DNA from: Symsagittifera roscoffensis
Taxonomy: Eukaryota > Xenacoelomorpha > Acoela > Convolutidae
NCBI RefSeq assembly: GCF_963678635.1
Contig: NC_087064.1
Coordinates: 28,438,189 to 28,502,188, forward strand
Length of the DNA stretch: 64,000 nt
Direction of reading: 5' to 3'
Of the stretch, positions 1-12,184 are shown one piece after another. The notes under the pieces are model-generated. The model did not search any database, had not been told where the DNA came from, and saw only the letters and a program-made list of their open reading frames with translations. Every line of letters starts with the position of its first letter. The first letter of the stretch is position 1. Both the position numbers and the translations under genes were made by a program.

Positions 1-160
1 AAGATTGTAAAAATAAACACGCCCCTTTTCTCGAACATCGAAAGTATATAATTATGTGATGAAATGTTAAGATTAACCACATAACTAATATCAACAAATG
101 CAGTTTGTTTATCTGCGTGGTAACTTCAGATCATAATTTATTATACTGTTTGTAATTTAT

Positions 161-378
161 TGTATGGAAAAAATGCTTATCATACAGTTTCACAGAAAAA
201 AAATGTGGCAAAAAGCTTTTAATTCAATTCCAAAATGTGGCAAAGTAGTGCTTATTACAAATTTCATAGGATGGAAAATGCTTATTTTGCTCTTTTCATA
301 CAATTTTATCAGTCCATGAAATAGTTCAAATCTGTATGATAAGCATTTTTTATAGTATGAAATTGTATGATAACATTT
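161..378. repeat. MITE-like inverted repeat, copy 1
   Basis: A perfect 20-bp inverted pair lies at 168-187 and 332-351 (core AATGCTTATCATACAG), with further diverged copies of the same motif at about 268-310 and 358-378. There is no coding potential. The same motif family recurs at 2385-2530, which suggests a short non-autonomous foldback element. I do not see a clear target-site duplication. Confidence 0.5.
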
Positions 379-2384
379 TTGTCGGTTCGCATCCATGGAA
401 CTCGAGTCAAGTGCGGAAACCTATAAATAAAGGGGAATCCCTCATACGCGAAGGACCAAATTTGTCAGCTAAGAATTCGTCAGCAAATCAAAGCTCAGTG
501 TTCAAAAAATTGGAAGAAATAAGCAAAAAGTTAAGTCGGTTTTGGATAATTTAAAAGGTATTGAGTGGTTGAACATTTTTGCGCTTTCGATTCTTCGCGC
601 ATAAGAGTAGCCCACATGAACAAATACTGCACTATAAGTAGCATAAAAAAAGGCACGACTTCAAATTTTAATCATTTCTTATCTTTGAGTAAAAACACAA
701 ATGTCTTCAATCTCGCTAGACTAGACTGTCTTGGACCCAGATAGCTTCTTGTTCATTTTTCATCATCACCCAGGTGGTGGTCGGCGATTATGCCGCAACC
801 ATGATAACTCAAAATGGGTAAGTCGCAACAAACAAATGGTGGCGACTTTGCGCAATCCAAAAAAAAATGTCGCAATTAGGTGCGAGGTAGAGTTTTAGGT
901 GGCGGTTTATGCCGCAACCATCGCCATGCAAAATGAGCATCTTCCAACTGCGCGTGATCAAAAATCATGGGCAATTTCGGCCGATCCGAACAAAAAAGTG
1001 CAACTTTTTGCGACCGTGATTTTTCTGCGCGACTTTGTGCGACCAAAAAACTCAGCCCGACATAGCGGGATCCAATTAGAATTATTTTGCGACTATGCGT
1101 TTCAAATGAGCAAGGTGAAATCTATATGAAGTTCTCTTTGGAACCAACAGCTTGCAGTACACAATTTTGCTTGTGAGGCTGTTGCATAATGCGTTACTCA
1201 GATGAAAGTGTTTTCTTGGGCAGAAACTTATTGAAGTTTTCAACAAGGGTAGGAAAAAAAACAATTTCACTGTTGATTTCTAGATAATCCATTACTGAGG
1301 CGAATTTATTGGTAACTTGCAACGGAGTTTTACATTGGATTCTCATTGTCAGTCTATATAAAATTTAAAAAAAAATGATTTTAAAAAAGGGTTGTAATCC
1401 TAATTTTTCACAAATCAAAAAGATCAATTTTAATCGATTATGATCAGTTATCATGAATTATAGTTTTTTCGTGAATTATTCTTAAATTTTCTAGCATAAA
1501 CACAATGCCCGTTAAAAAGATATTAACCGTTAAGAAGAATTGTCTGTTGTAGAAAATTTAGTTGCAAAAAATGAAAAAAATAAAATAAAATTGATAAAAC
1601 AAGAATTTTTTTTACTTCGAAAGTTAAAATGTTTGAATCCCTTTTAATCGAAAATGATCGTTTTTTATTTTAAGATATACAGACTTAAAAAATAATTGTA
1701 ATTGATTAGCATTCATCAAACACTTACGCAGGATAACAACAAACAAATCTGTTCGAAAAATTTTGTTAAGTTTGCTATTGCGGCCTTTCGCGATTTTGAC
1801 AAGATCAAGTTTTCTAGGCAATAAAAAACTGGAGCTTTCTTTTTGAGTAACATTCGCTTCAAAAATGAGCATTGTGTTTGTTTTTTTTAATCGCAAATTG
1901 TGAAAGTTTTTCATCAAATTGTCAACTAACTACCAAAACCGAAAACGATGTATGAGCTAAACAATCGAAATCAAATTATTTCTTGAACCTGAAACTGTTT
2001 TCACGTTCTCCTACACAAATATTAGATTTTTTTCGTTTTCGCGTAATATCTTTTTTCAAAAACGCTAAAAACTTCTCTTTCCTTTGTATCGCAGATTAAT
2101 GTATACCTTGATTAATGTCTGATAATTTAAAAATTCAAATTTTAAAAAAATCATTGTTGAAAATTTTTGCCAAAGTTTTGATACTTTCGTTACATTATTT
2201 GTGTAAAACAAAATTAAAACTTTTCAGGTTTTTTCCAATTTTTTTCTAATGCGAAACGGTCAAATCTATGGTTACTCTAGGCTTGAGTAACCAAGGGTTT
2301 TTTCACTTGTGTTGGTTTACGAACACAACCAAAAAAATTTTGAGAAATTTAAATGTAAAAAAATTATTATTTTTGGTTCATGGA
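379..2384. other. AT-rich non-coding stretch
   Basis: No convincing gene. Short open frames here are no longer than expected by chance in AT-rich DNA. Long A and T runs are frequent. The only structure I can point to is the small direct repeat near 783-921, listed separately. Confidence 0.5.
783..921 (+). repeat. Short direct repeat pair
   Basis: Two near-identical copies of about 21 bp (GGCGATTATGCCGCAACCAT and GGCGGTTTATGCCGCAACCAT) start at 783 and 901. The surrounding sequence to about 1100 is rich in GCGAC/GTCGC words, unlike its flanks, and may be one decayed repeat unit. Function unknown. Confidence 0.4.
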
Positions 2385-2530
2385 AAAATGCTAGTCATAC
2401 AATTTTCATATATGAAAAATCAGTAATCATAGACTTCACATGCAATTTTTTGTACTTATGGAGTTGTATGAAAACCTTATGATTAGCGTTTTTCCATTTA
2501 TGAAAATCGTATGATTAGCGTTTTTGGTCA
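2385..2530. repeat. MITE-like inverted repeat, copy 2
   Basis: Imperfect inverted arms of about 33 bp (2385-2418 against 2495-2530) share the AATGCTNRTCATAC core seen at 161-378. A second copy of the right-arm motif lies just inside, at about 2465-2494. This looks like a small foldback element of the same family. Confidence 0.5.
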
Positions 2531-2662
2531 ACCCGGAGATATTGCCCCACAGTTAAATTGCCACAGTTGACGCAATTTTTGTATATTATATCTGTGCCAA
2601 TTGTTTCTCCTAGCATGTAAAATATAAAAGAAAGCTTTAATTGTGAGACGTGTACTATACAA

Positions 2663-3056
2663 ACCAGGGGCGGATCTAGGATTTTCCCCGAGGGAGGGGG
2701 GGGGCTTTTAAAAACATTTCGGAAATTTTGTTGACCCCTTTTTTAGGTCGATCCAATTGACTTTCTGAGCTCTCCCAAATAACAATAAAGCCCCATTTTG
2801 ACCAATTTTTCTGTTTTGAAAAAACAGGCCAAAAAAGTTCTGTAATACTTAGACCCAAAATAGCGTTTTTTTCGCCGCACGCTCTTCCCTCAAAATTATA
2901 TTATATTTTGTCGCCAAAGGTGCCTTAAGAAAAGTTTTAGGGTCAGTCAGCAAAAAATGGACAAAATCTCAAAATAGTACAAAGGGGGATCCTTTGGGGC
3001 CGGCAGGAGGTCGAATCCCTGAAAAGAGGCATTCGCCCCCCCCCCCCCCCACTGGT
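2663..3056 (+). mobile_element. GGGGCGGATCTAGG repeat, copy 1 (MITE-like)
   Basis: It begins ACCAGGGGCGGATCTAGG and ends CCCCCACTGGT after a 15-base C run, so the ends are short imperfect inverted repeats. A diverged copy in the same orientation lies at 58697-58945, and a much shorter related one at 60644-60727. Internal G and C homopolymers mark both ends. No ORF: a non-autonomous dispersed element. Confidence 0.6.
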
Positions 3057-3104
3057 GGTTCTGGGCAAAAAATATATTCAATGATTTGGCACTTCCGATA
3101 GAAA

Positions 3105-3630
3105 GAGGGTGAATTTTACCGAAAACAGGTCGAGAGACTGTTCAACACTGTCAACATTTTTCGCCGAAATTGCATCGACGACCTCATCCACCGCTTCCTC
3201 TCCCTCTGATTGGTCAATTTCTTTCTTATGCTCTTACCAATCAGAAACCTTGTTTATCTCCTCCGCAATCGCCTCTTTTTCCCCTTTTCATCGTGTCATA
3301 ACAGTCCTTGCTTTATTAATTTGGTCAGGTGACTATTTGATTCGGTTCTCTCTCTCCGATATTTTCCCGACAAATCTGTGTGTGTCGTCATTTTGACTCA
3401 TGTCGTCGCGGAAAACGCTCAATTTTTGCTTCATCTCCTCAAAAGTAGCTTCAGCTTTGGCTACTTATTTTTTGGCGCCATCTAGGTTTTCAAGGAATGC
3501 AAGAGGGTCGTTTAATTTTCGGGTTTGATTACAAGCAGGGTTTCTATTTCCACAACTTCAGTTGAGACCTTTGTTTCCATCTCAGCTTGTTTGTCGACCA
3601 CCTCAAACTTTGTTTCAGTATGCCGGCTTT
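3105..3630 (-). pseudogene. Decayed Glu/Lys-rich coding relic
   Basis: On the minus strand from about 3480 down to 3105 a single frame stays readable with only three or four stops. It gives a strongly acidic/basic composition (for example KAEATFEEMKQKL, then EEINKVSDW, then SEGEEAVDEVVDAISAKN). Farther upstream (about 3630-3520) another frame reads ETKFEVVDKQAEMETKVSTE. Codon-like composition over some 500 bp in otherwise AT-rich junk argues for a decayed coding region, perhaps a coiled-coil gag-like or cytoskeletal fragment. I do not recognise a family. Confidence 0.35.
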
Positions 3631-5154
3631 GACCTTGAAAGAAAAATATATTTCTAATAAATTTTAATCTTCATTGTACTTTGAAGTCTCAACGATATTT
3701 GGCCCGTGAAAAACTTAATTATCAGGCTAATTTTTCTTTTTTTTTATACAAACTCAATTCCGTTTTGACTCAATGTGTTATTAAGCCTCGAGTTCATTTG
3801 GTGCTCTTCACTAAAAAGTTGTTTTTTTATTTAACCACTATTTTCCCTTCTATGGCGCCTTGTGATAAATCACTACAACCCCCCCCCCCTCTGCTTGTGA
3901 CGGGTTTGGTTTGCTGTTCTTCCGATATATCCTTAATATTATTATTTAAACTGAAAAAACTCTTTTTTCTGCTTCTTGAAAAATTTTCTTGATCTAAAAA
4001 AAATTAATTTGCGCGTTCGATTTTATTTGAAAAAAAAAGGATTTTTGTTCCGACTATTGAAAATGGAGAGGAAATTTGGATTCGGATGTTTTAATTTTTT
4101 TTGTGTTTAGCGCAAAACCAGGTACCACAAAAATTATCGCAGGGGGTCGAGCATAATAGAGGCTTTTCAGCCGTGATACGAAAGACATTTCACAAAGTTG
4201 AAAAAACTTTCCAGTGTCGAGAAAAGCTGGTTTGAAGCTTTGAGTGTTAGCCTGATTTCGAGCAAATGAAGCGATCGAGTAACGTCCTTGTCTAAAATTT
4301 TGAGGCTAAGAAAACTTGACTTCACTAAAACGAATGCTTCCTAGGCAAAAAACTAGCTCAACTTAGAGCTACCTTGTGTTATATTTTTTGTGAAAAACAA
4401 TTTCAAAAAAAGTTGTCTACTTTTTTCTCTTTTTTTCATTGCTGATTTTCTCGACAATTAAGTCGATTATGTCTATTTGACTATTTTTTTCACGCTTGTA
4501 TATATTTCATATCATATCGCGTACAAACAGCGACTTCAATTTGAAAAACGTCAGATGGAAAAAAGTAATGAATGCAAAGAAACAAATAGTGTTTTTTTGA
4601 AAAGTTAACCCAATTTTTGCTGTTTGGTTGCAGAGTTTGCCTTCTTTTCAACAGAACAAACCAAATGAGTTTTTATAAAAAAATCAAACCTCAAAAATCT
4701 ACATTGAGCGTGAACAAATTTTAAGATTTTTTTTCTGAAAAAAAAAACACAAAAAAACACCAATACTTATATACGAGTACTCGTTTTCTTTTGTAAATTT
4801 ATATAATTATATACGAGTACTTAAATACTTATTTACGAGTACTCGTATTCTTTGTAAATATATATATTTTTAACTTTTGTATGAATACGATCGGATCATT
4901 TTGGGCTACTTGCACCGCAACAGGTTATCCTTGTTAGTTTTTTGAAACAGTTGAAAAATAGAGACTTAGATAAGAGAGACTCACCTTAGATTGCTAGATG
5001 TTTGGTAGAAATAGCGGTCTTTTGCTGTGTTTACTGTTATAAATGGATGTTAAAAGTGAATAGTACCAGAGTGCCATGTTTCCGTTTCTTTCCTTTAAGC
5101 CGAAGGGAATCTTAGAGTTTAATGTTTAATTTGCTGGACAAGTAGAGTTTCGAG
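3631..5154. other. AT-rich non-coding stretch
   Basis: I see no gene. It contains long A/T runs, a C run at about 3880 and the GAGTACTCG tandem repeat near 4770-4860. Frames that are open here are short and uncharacteristic. Confidence 0.5.
4763..4860 (+). repeat. Tandem repeat around ACGAGTACTCGT
   Basis: Two to three diverged units carry the self-complementary 12-mer ACGAGTACTCGT, separated by TTCTTTTGTAAAT-type spacers. Self-complementary cores inside an AT spacer could form small hairpins. No function can be assigned. Confidence 0.5.
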
Positions 5155-5629
5155 TTATTATCCGCAAAGCTTCTTGTTTTCGCATTAATATAAAAATATA
5201 CTCAAGTGTGATATGTGTTTCGCTAATCTTTTCCAGCCGTAGTTTTATGTCTGATTCCTGTTCATTTTCATGAGAGAGTTAATTTTCTCGTATTTTTAGT
5301 TAGCGCGAATTTAGTATGCGGTTATATGTCATTATCACAAATCAAAATTTCAAAATAAAAACCAGCAAATTCTAAAACATAATAATGTAATACAAAGAAG
5401 TAATGTTACAGAAATTGCTGGTTTTTAATTTAAATTTTTGATTTGTGATAATGACACGTTAACGCATATTAAAGTCGCGCTAACCAAAATACGAGAAAAA
5501 CGTCCTCTCTCGTGAAAATAAACAAAAATAATACAAAAACTACGGCTGAAAAAGATTGGCGAAATACATCTATTGCTTGAGTGGACCTTTATTTTAATGT
5601 GAGAACAAGAAGCTTTCCGGATAATAAGA
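5155..5629. mobile_element. Foldback element, about 475 bp
   Basis: The two halves are imperfect inverted repeats along almost their whole length. The outer arms start TTATTATCCG and end CGGATAATAA. The inner arms are AAAACCAGCAAATT (about 5358) and AAATTGCTGGTTTTT (about 5413), around a loop of some 40 bp. Arms of about 215 bp carry many point differences, so it is old. No ORF; a non-autonomous foldback or MITE. Confidence 0.75.
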
Positions 5630-8600
5630 AATCACCAAACAAAATTGTTTCTTAACCAGTTCTCCCGGTAGTGGAGAAACTAATTCCTTGTCGGAGCTCG
5701 TTTTTCAGGAAGGGCCCGTTGTCAGAAATTATTTTTTTTCTATATTGACTGTTAGCTCTGCGAAAGCTTCGCTCTCCCTTTAGCTGTCCCTTTTATCGAA
5801 ATGTTTTTGATAAGAGTGAAATATCAAACGCTTTTTCAACTATTATGTCTATCGTAAAATTTTCTACAAAAAACTCTTCTAAATGACAAAAACAATTTCA
5901 AATTACAAATTTGACTCTCATTGTTTTACATAAAGTTGGTTCTTAGCTACTAAAAATTTACCAAGTTAGCCAACCAAGGTTGACGTCTGAAAAATCATTG
6001 AGGTTTACAGTATTTTTATTTCTAAAGCTATTTAAAAGAATTATAAATAGTTTGTCTGAAAATTTCTGACTAAAAACTTTGATTTAATCATGTAACTTTT
6101 TGAGTGAAAAACCAGCTCCTTGCTTCTAAGATCATCAAGCGCGTTCAAGCTCGGCTTCTTTTTCGTTTTGTTTAAGGCCTCCAAAGTCCCTAATTTGGGA
6201 ATGGTTTGTTTATTTGACCTATTTAATTTTCCATACTGCCATCCGCGCTATTTCCCTCAAGTCTGTATTGCTGAAAGTGGAGGCTTACCACGGAGTCTGG
6301 TTTCTTACGTTCCTCAATTCCAGTGATCGAAAGTAAACCATTTTACCCAAATCTTTTCATATACTACTTCAGCAATGGTAAACATGATTCTTTGTGGTAA
6401 AATTAACTTGAACATTCATAATACTTCGTATCATGCTCGCAAAATATTGGTTTTAATTACCTCTATATTAAAATTTGCATCTTTTTGTGAGTTTCAGAAC
6501 TCTTCCCAATAACGCAAGGCTTATCTTTGCCCTCGATGGTTTGTCACGGGGAGTGTGCCGCCACTTTTGTCGACCAGTTATCAGGGATCACTTTTGTCAA
6601 CCAACGCGCCCTTTTAGTTTCAAAAGCTTATTCATTTGTTCCCAATTAGGTGTACTCCTAGAAAAGTATAGAAAGGGCCTTGGAAAATAATACACTCGTA
6701 CTGAGTTGAGGCGCAGCTCCTATAATTCAGTAATGGTCTCAGTATCTGTTGATTTTTGATACCAATTTATGGATACCCTCTTATCTTGTAAACTCATGTT
6801 CAAATGCAGGAACAGCAAATTGCCGTTTGATGGGTTTCGATTAGTGTGAATTATAGACTTGGATGAAATGAATCAGCAGAAACAAGAACAAGAGTTGAAT
6901 CACCCTGACTGTTTTAACAATGTCATACAGATACCAGAGGAACAATTTCACGTGTGGAGTAACCTTCTGAATTTTCTTAGCGCGGCAGCAGCTTTCACAA
7001 TCTCAGACTTTAATGGTTATTGATGCCTATAAGTCAAAGAATTTTTTTCCAAATCTAAGATGGTACTAGTTTCGGTATCTCTCACATTCGACTCTCTCCG
7101 GCCTATATATTTTTTTTCATGCTGCAAAAAACTCAAAAAGAAACTTCCATGTCAACCAATGGCTGTACATCTGCCCAGTCAGCATATCCTGTTTCGATTC
7201 AAAAACATACTCCACCAGCCACAGATGTGCAAGAATTAACGCGAGGAAAGCTCCCACTGCTTGCTAGAATTTTCATTTGCACATACCAAGATATATTACA
7301 CTTGAAAAAATATTTGTTTCTGATCTCCATATTCAGAAGCAATATAATTGTCAATCGTTGATTTTCAGGAGATCACTCCTGGCTGTAAAGTTTCTAGATG
7401 GCAATCTAATTTGCTTTCTTCAAGGGAACATTGGTGTATAAACTTCTCAATCAAGAGATTAAAGCTGAATTTGGCTCTGGAGCACTGTTTTAATTGTTTT
7501 TGTGGCACCCATTTTTTTTCATTCTGTTTCTGCGAAAAAAAATTCAGCCACAGCTTTTATTTTCAATCCTCGAAGAGCGAAGTTTTAGGAAAAAATCGGT
7601 CCCTCACTGCTTATCAAACGCGCACAAATTATGATGTACTAGCTTTTTTTGTTCGTGACTTTGTGTTAAGGTGAGGTTCTATGCGTTGACTATATCTTTG
7701 CGTTTAGTTGATGAATCTCTGTTGTTCGTCTATTAGTCTTCAATTAAATCTGGTTCGTTAACGTTCTGATCTGGTTCGTTAAACAAATTTGGTTCGTTAA
7801 TCTGGTTCCTATCAACATCTGATGATAGCAAATCATTGAAGAATTCAAATTCCACTTGTTATGAATATTCCGGCTGAAGTATGCTGCTTCTTGTAGCCTT
7901 CAGTTGCTTTCCACTATCTCTGAACCCTGAAATAAATCCTCCAAGATATCATAATGTCATATACAAACTACTTTGTCTGAGATACATAGTCATTCTTTAT
8001 GTTGTTTTGAAGCTTCATTGTAATTGTTAGCCAATTCTGTTTCTAGCTTTTTGTTATTGCTTGCAATAGTTAGTCAAAGCTCGCACTTATAGATGCTCAA
8101 AATTATCCTTGTAACCGAACAAACTTTAATTTTACTCCATCAATTCATCCAGTCAAAAAACCCTTGAAGACCTAAAATATTTGAAAAAAAAAAACAAAGT
8201 TTAATGTGAAATAATGAACAGTGTCAGATGTTTGGAATCAATTCAACCAAATTGAGAAAACTAACACCTTGTTAGAAAAAACCCGAGTTGAAGGAAGCTC
8301 CTAAAGATTGACATGACAGAAGCTACGGGTCTATCAATTACTCACATTAAGCTGCGCGTTTGTTCCCTTAATTCTACAAATAAAAAATTTCTTCAAAATT
8401 AGTGATACGCTTAATGGTACCGAGAACACAGCCAGCGCCCGCAACCTGTATTGCGAGAAGACTTGCTAAGAAAACAACCTGCCTTTGGTTCCTCGGTACA
8501 TGCGCTCAAGTTTGTATAGAGTTTTATGATCTTTTGCTAGCAGTCCGTCGGACAAGCTCCAAATCATCTGGTCGCATCTGATCTATCCTGTGGAATTCAA

Positions 8601-10579
8601 GTGGCTCAGAAAGAAAAAGATTGTAAGTAGAGGCAAAATTTATGTTTTAAGTCTATTCATGATTAAATGCTTGAAATTGTTTTTTCAGGCAAATTTGACC
8701 ATGCTATTCATCTTCTGTTAGGTTTCGCGGAGTCATCTAAATTAATTATAAACTTTTTAATCTAGGCGGAGTGCAAGAACGATTCTTAGCTGCTGACTTG
8801 TCATTTTTAATGTTAGGTTTTACAACAGATTAGATTCAACCATTGCCTTTTGAGTTTATCCTGGGAAGCCTTGAACTTTTCTACACGAGCTGGTTCTAGT
8901 TGCAGAATCATTTGAGAAATTTTGTTATCAAAAAAGGTCTCAGTTCAAATTTTTTGATCTTCGTTTTCTGCAATCAAGTTACGATTTGCTGAAAAAATCC
9001 AAAGTTTGGTTTCAATGCATCTTTATGTGGTCAATATTCATGCTCCAAAACAAAATAAAGTTGCTTGCTGAAGCTATGAGTGCAATTAAAACTACTAGGC
9101 GAGCTTAAGAAACACTCAAGTCAAATACAGCCTCCAGTAGATCTGCTTGCAAGACCAGTTTATCATTAAATTTTACGTTTGTTGTTTTATAAAATGAGTT
9201 TTTTAAACCTGAATCGTACTGTTCCAAAAATTCACTTCGCAAAATTAGACGTTTTTTATGAAGAACATTGTAGAGTTTTGGCAAACTAAAGCTAATTTTT
9301 AGGATTCTAGACCCATAATGTTCATTCAGTTTGTCAATAACTGCCAGACTTTTTTCAGTTCAGCTATTTTTTCTTATAGCCACCACTTGCCACCAGATTG
9401 CCTTACGGGAGCCCAAGATTTTAGGTTTTATGTTGGTTTTTTATAGATTTTTTTTTTCAAAAATGACCTATGATTGTATTGTACTGCATAATGATTGTCG
9501 GTCCTGAAAAAAACATAGCTTAAAATTTTCTGCGTTTAGGCTAAAGCCGTAGTTTTTTTTCCAATTCAAATATGTTTTTCAGGTCTCGGAGCACTATCAT
9601 ATAGTTGTCGGCTAGATTTCTATCATCTGAATTAAAAAAATTTATTTCAGTTTCGAGCTTTTTCGCAACCGTTTGTTTTGATTCAGCAAACAAGAAAGGA
9701 GCTTTTTCGTCAGCTTTTTGTGTTCGGTCCTCCAGCATAATGATACAATTAACATGAAAAAGTAACCTGTTTTACTGTACGCGAAATGAAAAAATTTTTA
9801 AAAATCGGGCGTTTCGAAAAAAAAGTGATTGGAGATTTTTTTCAATTGGGCGAAATAAAAGTACTACTAAAATCTTATTTCAAAAATACTGAGCCCTTCG
9901 GGTTTTAAATTTGATATATCAGTTTTCTAAACGAGCGTGCTGAATTTTCTGCTCCTTGTTCAGTACCACAACTGAACATACAACTCCCAAAAAAATTGCC
10001 AATTGACGGCGGCAATGGGTCCCAAACTTCCAACTTTTTTTGACAGCAATAAATTTTGCAACAAAAAAATTTGGCATTTTTGACTTCTCCTATGAGATTC
10101 AAAAGCTAATTGAAAGATTCCTAGAAACTGAGCACCGCATTGCCGTTCTTTTGATTAGTAATAACGTGTTTAAAAACTAAAGGAACAATTCTGTTGGGAC
10201 CGGCTGCTGACCCATTTGGAAAAAATGATTGCTTTGCTTACCTCAAACTTTGGTACTGAAGAGCTTTCTAAATTTTCTGATTCGGGGCAAATTTACCAGC
10301 TTTTTTTGGGTGCTTTGATACTAAACATTTAAGTTAGGAGCCCACAAATTTGCAATCTTGTCAATCGAGGCAGCAATTTTTATACATCTTTTTACTCTTT
10401 CGAGCTTGCTGTTGTTTAGCTTTGTTCTATCTGGAAAGAGTTTGACCTTGGGAAGTGGTTCAAGCAGTAACCCAACATTGATTCTAATTTTTTGATCATT
10501 ACAGAGCTCATTGTTTTTGCTTGCTTAAGACCACTTTTATACATAGTTCTAGTAAAAAAAACAGGAAAGACGTCAGCAC
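5630..10579. other. Non-coding stretch
   Basis: No gene that I can defend. Some open segments (about 6496-6656 after a GTTTCAG, about 6850-7020, 7119-7361, 8500-8620) have protein-like composition, but each is about 50-80 codons, none matches a family with confidence, and they do not join in phase. One 12-bp tandem repeat is listed separately. Confidence 0.4.
7749..7808 (+). repeat. CTGGTTCGTTAA short tandem repeat
   Basis: The word TGGTTCGTTAA occurs three times in 60 bp, with a partial fourth at the right end. Spacing is irregular. Simple local duplication, no function evident. Confidence 0.6.
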
Positions 10580-10850
10580 TGTTGAAATACTCGTCTGTGG
10601 TTGGACAATTTCTAGATATGGTTGATTAGAACAAAAAGACTCTAAGCGAAATTGTGATGGCTATATTCGAGAAAAAAGTGAACAAAATTGACTGATGATT
10701 TTTAGTTTTAAATTGATATCGAACTAACGTGGTTAAACAAAAGTTAATTAATTTGATTTTAACCACTTCAGAGGGAAATAAACAATAAAAACTTTTTTTA
10801 TTATTTTAAACATCAAGACCTTCTATTATAAGAGCTTATAGGCAATTGAA
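10580..10850 (+). repeat. Copia 5' LTR
   Basis: It starts TGTTGAAATACTCG, matching TGTTGAAACACTCC at 15016. The two copies can be followed in parallel through the words AAAGACTC, TTGYRATKGCTATATTC and CATGGCGGTTAA/ACGTGGTTAA for about 165 bp. The 3' border is estimated only. A sequence related to its second half occurs at about 20560-20690. Confidence 0.65.
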
Positions 10851-11144
10851 GCTTCCAAGCAACAACATCTTGATGGATTCCGAACGAAAGAACAAACTGC
10901 TCATTTTCAATAGAAAACTCCCGTTTTTTCCTGTTTGGTGTGAATGATTCCTAGACTTTTATGACAATAAAACCTATATGTAGAAAATGAAAAAGTTAGC
11001 GAAGCCAACAGAGATGCTGTTCAGAGGAACTTGTGTCAGAAAATATCATGCGTCTCAATGATGCTAATTGTAATTTGCACATGATCTTTACTCAGAATGC
11101 CAGTAATGGATTTGAAATATGAAAAAACTTATAGAAAATAATTG

Positions 11145-11560
11145 GTCAAACTCGAACCAGCCAGATCATCAAACGGTGAATCACTAATAGGATTTCTAAA
11201 CAAAGTGGATAACTTTTGTTCAAACTACAATCTGCAGATAAAAAGCGACAATCTGAAAATAGCCATAGTTCTTAAAGCATTGCCACAAGAATACGACTCA
11301 TTTTTAGCTGCAATTTAAATCTAGCAGATATTGTTTGAAAGATTATTCGAGGAGAGCTCACAAAAACAATCAAGATATAAGATCTGCGTCAGTTGCGGCA
11401 TCAGGAATTCATAGAACTGGCCGAGGACGATACAATGGGGGAACTGGGCAGGGTATCAAGGAAATCTTTTACTGTTCAAAGTGTGGACGTAAAAGCCACA
11501 CTGTCAACAGGTGCTATGCAAAGCAGCATCTAAACAAGCAAAATACGAACAAGAATCAAG
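11145..11560 (+). pseudogene. Copia gag remnant with CCHC knuckle
   Basis: From 11145 a frame reads as the C-terminal part of a copia-type (UBN2-like) gag, with ALPQEYDSFLAAI before a stop at about 11317. From about 11335 a second segment contains the nucleic-acid-binding knuckle CSKCGRKSHTVNRC (C-x2-C-x4-H-x4-C), preceded by a Gly/Arg-rich stretch. In a live element gag packages the RNA. Here the reading frame is broken between the two parts and has no intact start. Confidence 0.75.
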
Positions 11561-11604
11561 ACAGTTCCTCCCGGTTTGCCCTAACTTGAAATTCGAATGG
11601 GTCA

Positions 11605-11750
11605 ATGGATATTGTGATAGACTTTGGATGCACGAACCATATCATTCCCGACAAATTGATGTTCAAGACGCTTTCTATGCAGGAAGGGGACGAAAGTGCG
11701 ATGTTTATTACTGGCGGGGATGGGACGCAACAGCAAGTACATGGTGAAAG
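11605..11750 (+). pseudogene. Copia protease remnant
   Basis: MDIVIDFGCTNHIIPDKLMF matches the start of the copia aspartic protease, where a D-[ST]-G-[AC] active site is expected before the T/N-H motif. The active site reads D-F-G-C, so the Ser/Thr is lost. It lies immediately downstream of gag, as in the family. Clearly inactive. Confidence 0.7.
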
Positions 11751-12184
11751 GAAAACTTGCCTCCCTTCTACAATCGTAAAAAAGCTATGTACATGTTCAT
11801 TCTTCAGGGCGCATTGTCTGTGCCGAGCATCAAATTTCAATTGATATCGCTTACTCTGCTAGTAAAGCAAAGCAAAACAGTGAATCCGCGTATATGTGTG
11901 GGACAACAGAAAATTTAATTTATTTAAAGAGATGGTCTTTTTTGGTTTAGACATAATTCAAAAAAATCCGAGTTTTTCGTCAATTTCTATTTTTACGTGG
12001 TATGCAAAACTTACACTCGTAAATGTTAGACATCGCAAAAAAAACTGCAAATAAAGCAATAAAAGTCATGGCTAATTCCGGTTCAACCGCAACCGACAAA
12101 TGTATCATGTTTTCAAGTATGATAACTATGTCTAACAAGTCTAAAAAGCTTTAAGTCAGGACAACATGAAAATCTGAGCTAATT

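Noticed and set aside
3036-3050. Sequencing or assembly error at the 15-base C run
   Set aside because: C/G homopolymers also bound the other copies of the same repeat, so it is probably a true feature, though the exact length may be unreliable.
6475-7361. Several 50-80 codon open segments with protein-like composition (after a GTTTCAG at 6496, at 6850-7020 and 7119-7361), one faintly RRM-like
   Set aside because: Open frames of this length occur by chance many times in this window, they do not join in phase, and the RRM resemblance rests on a few residues.
8400-8625. Possible exon ending at a GTAAGTAG donor near 8622
   Set aside because: The frame has internal stops upstream and no family match; a single good donor is not enough.
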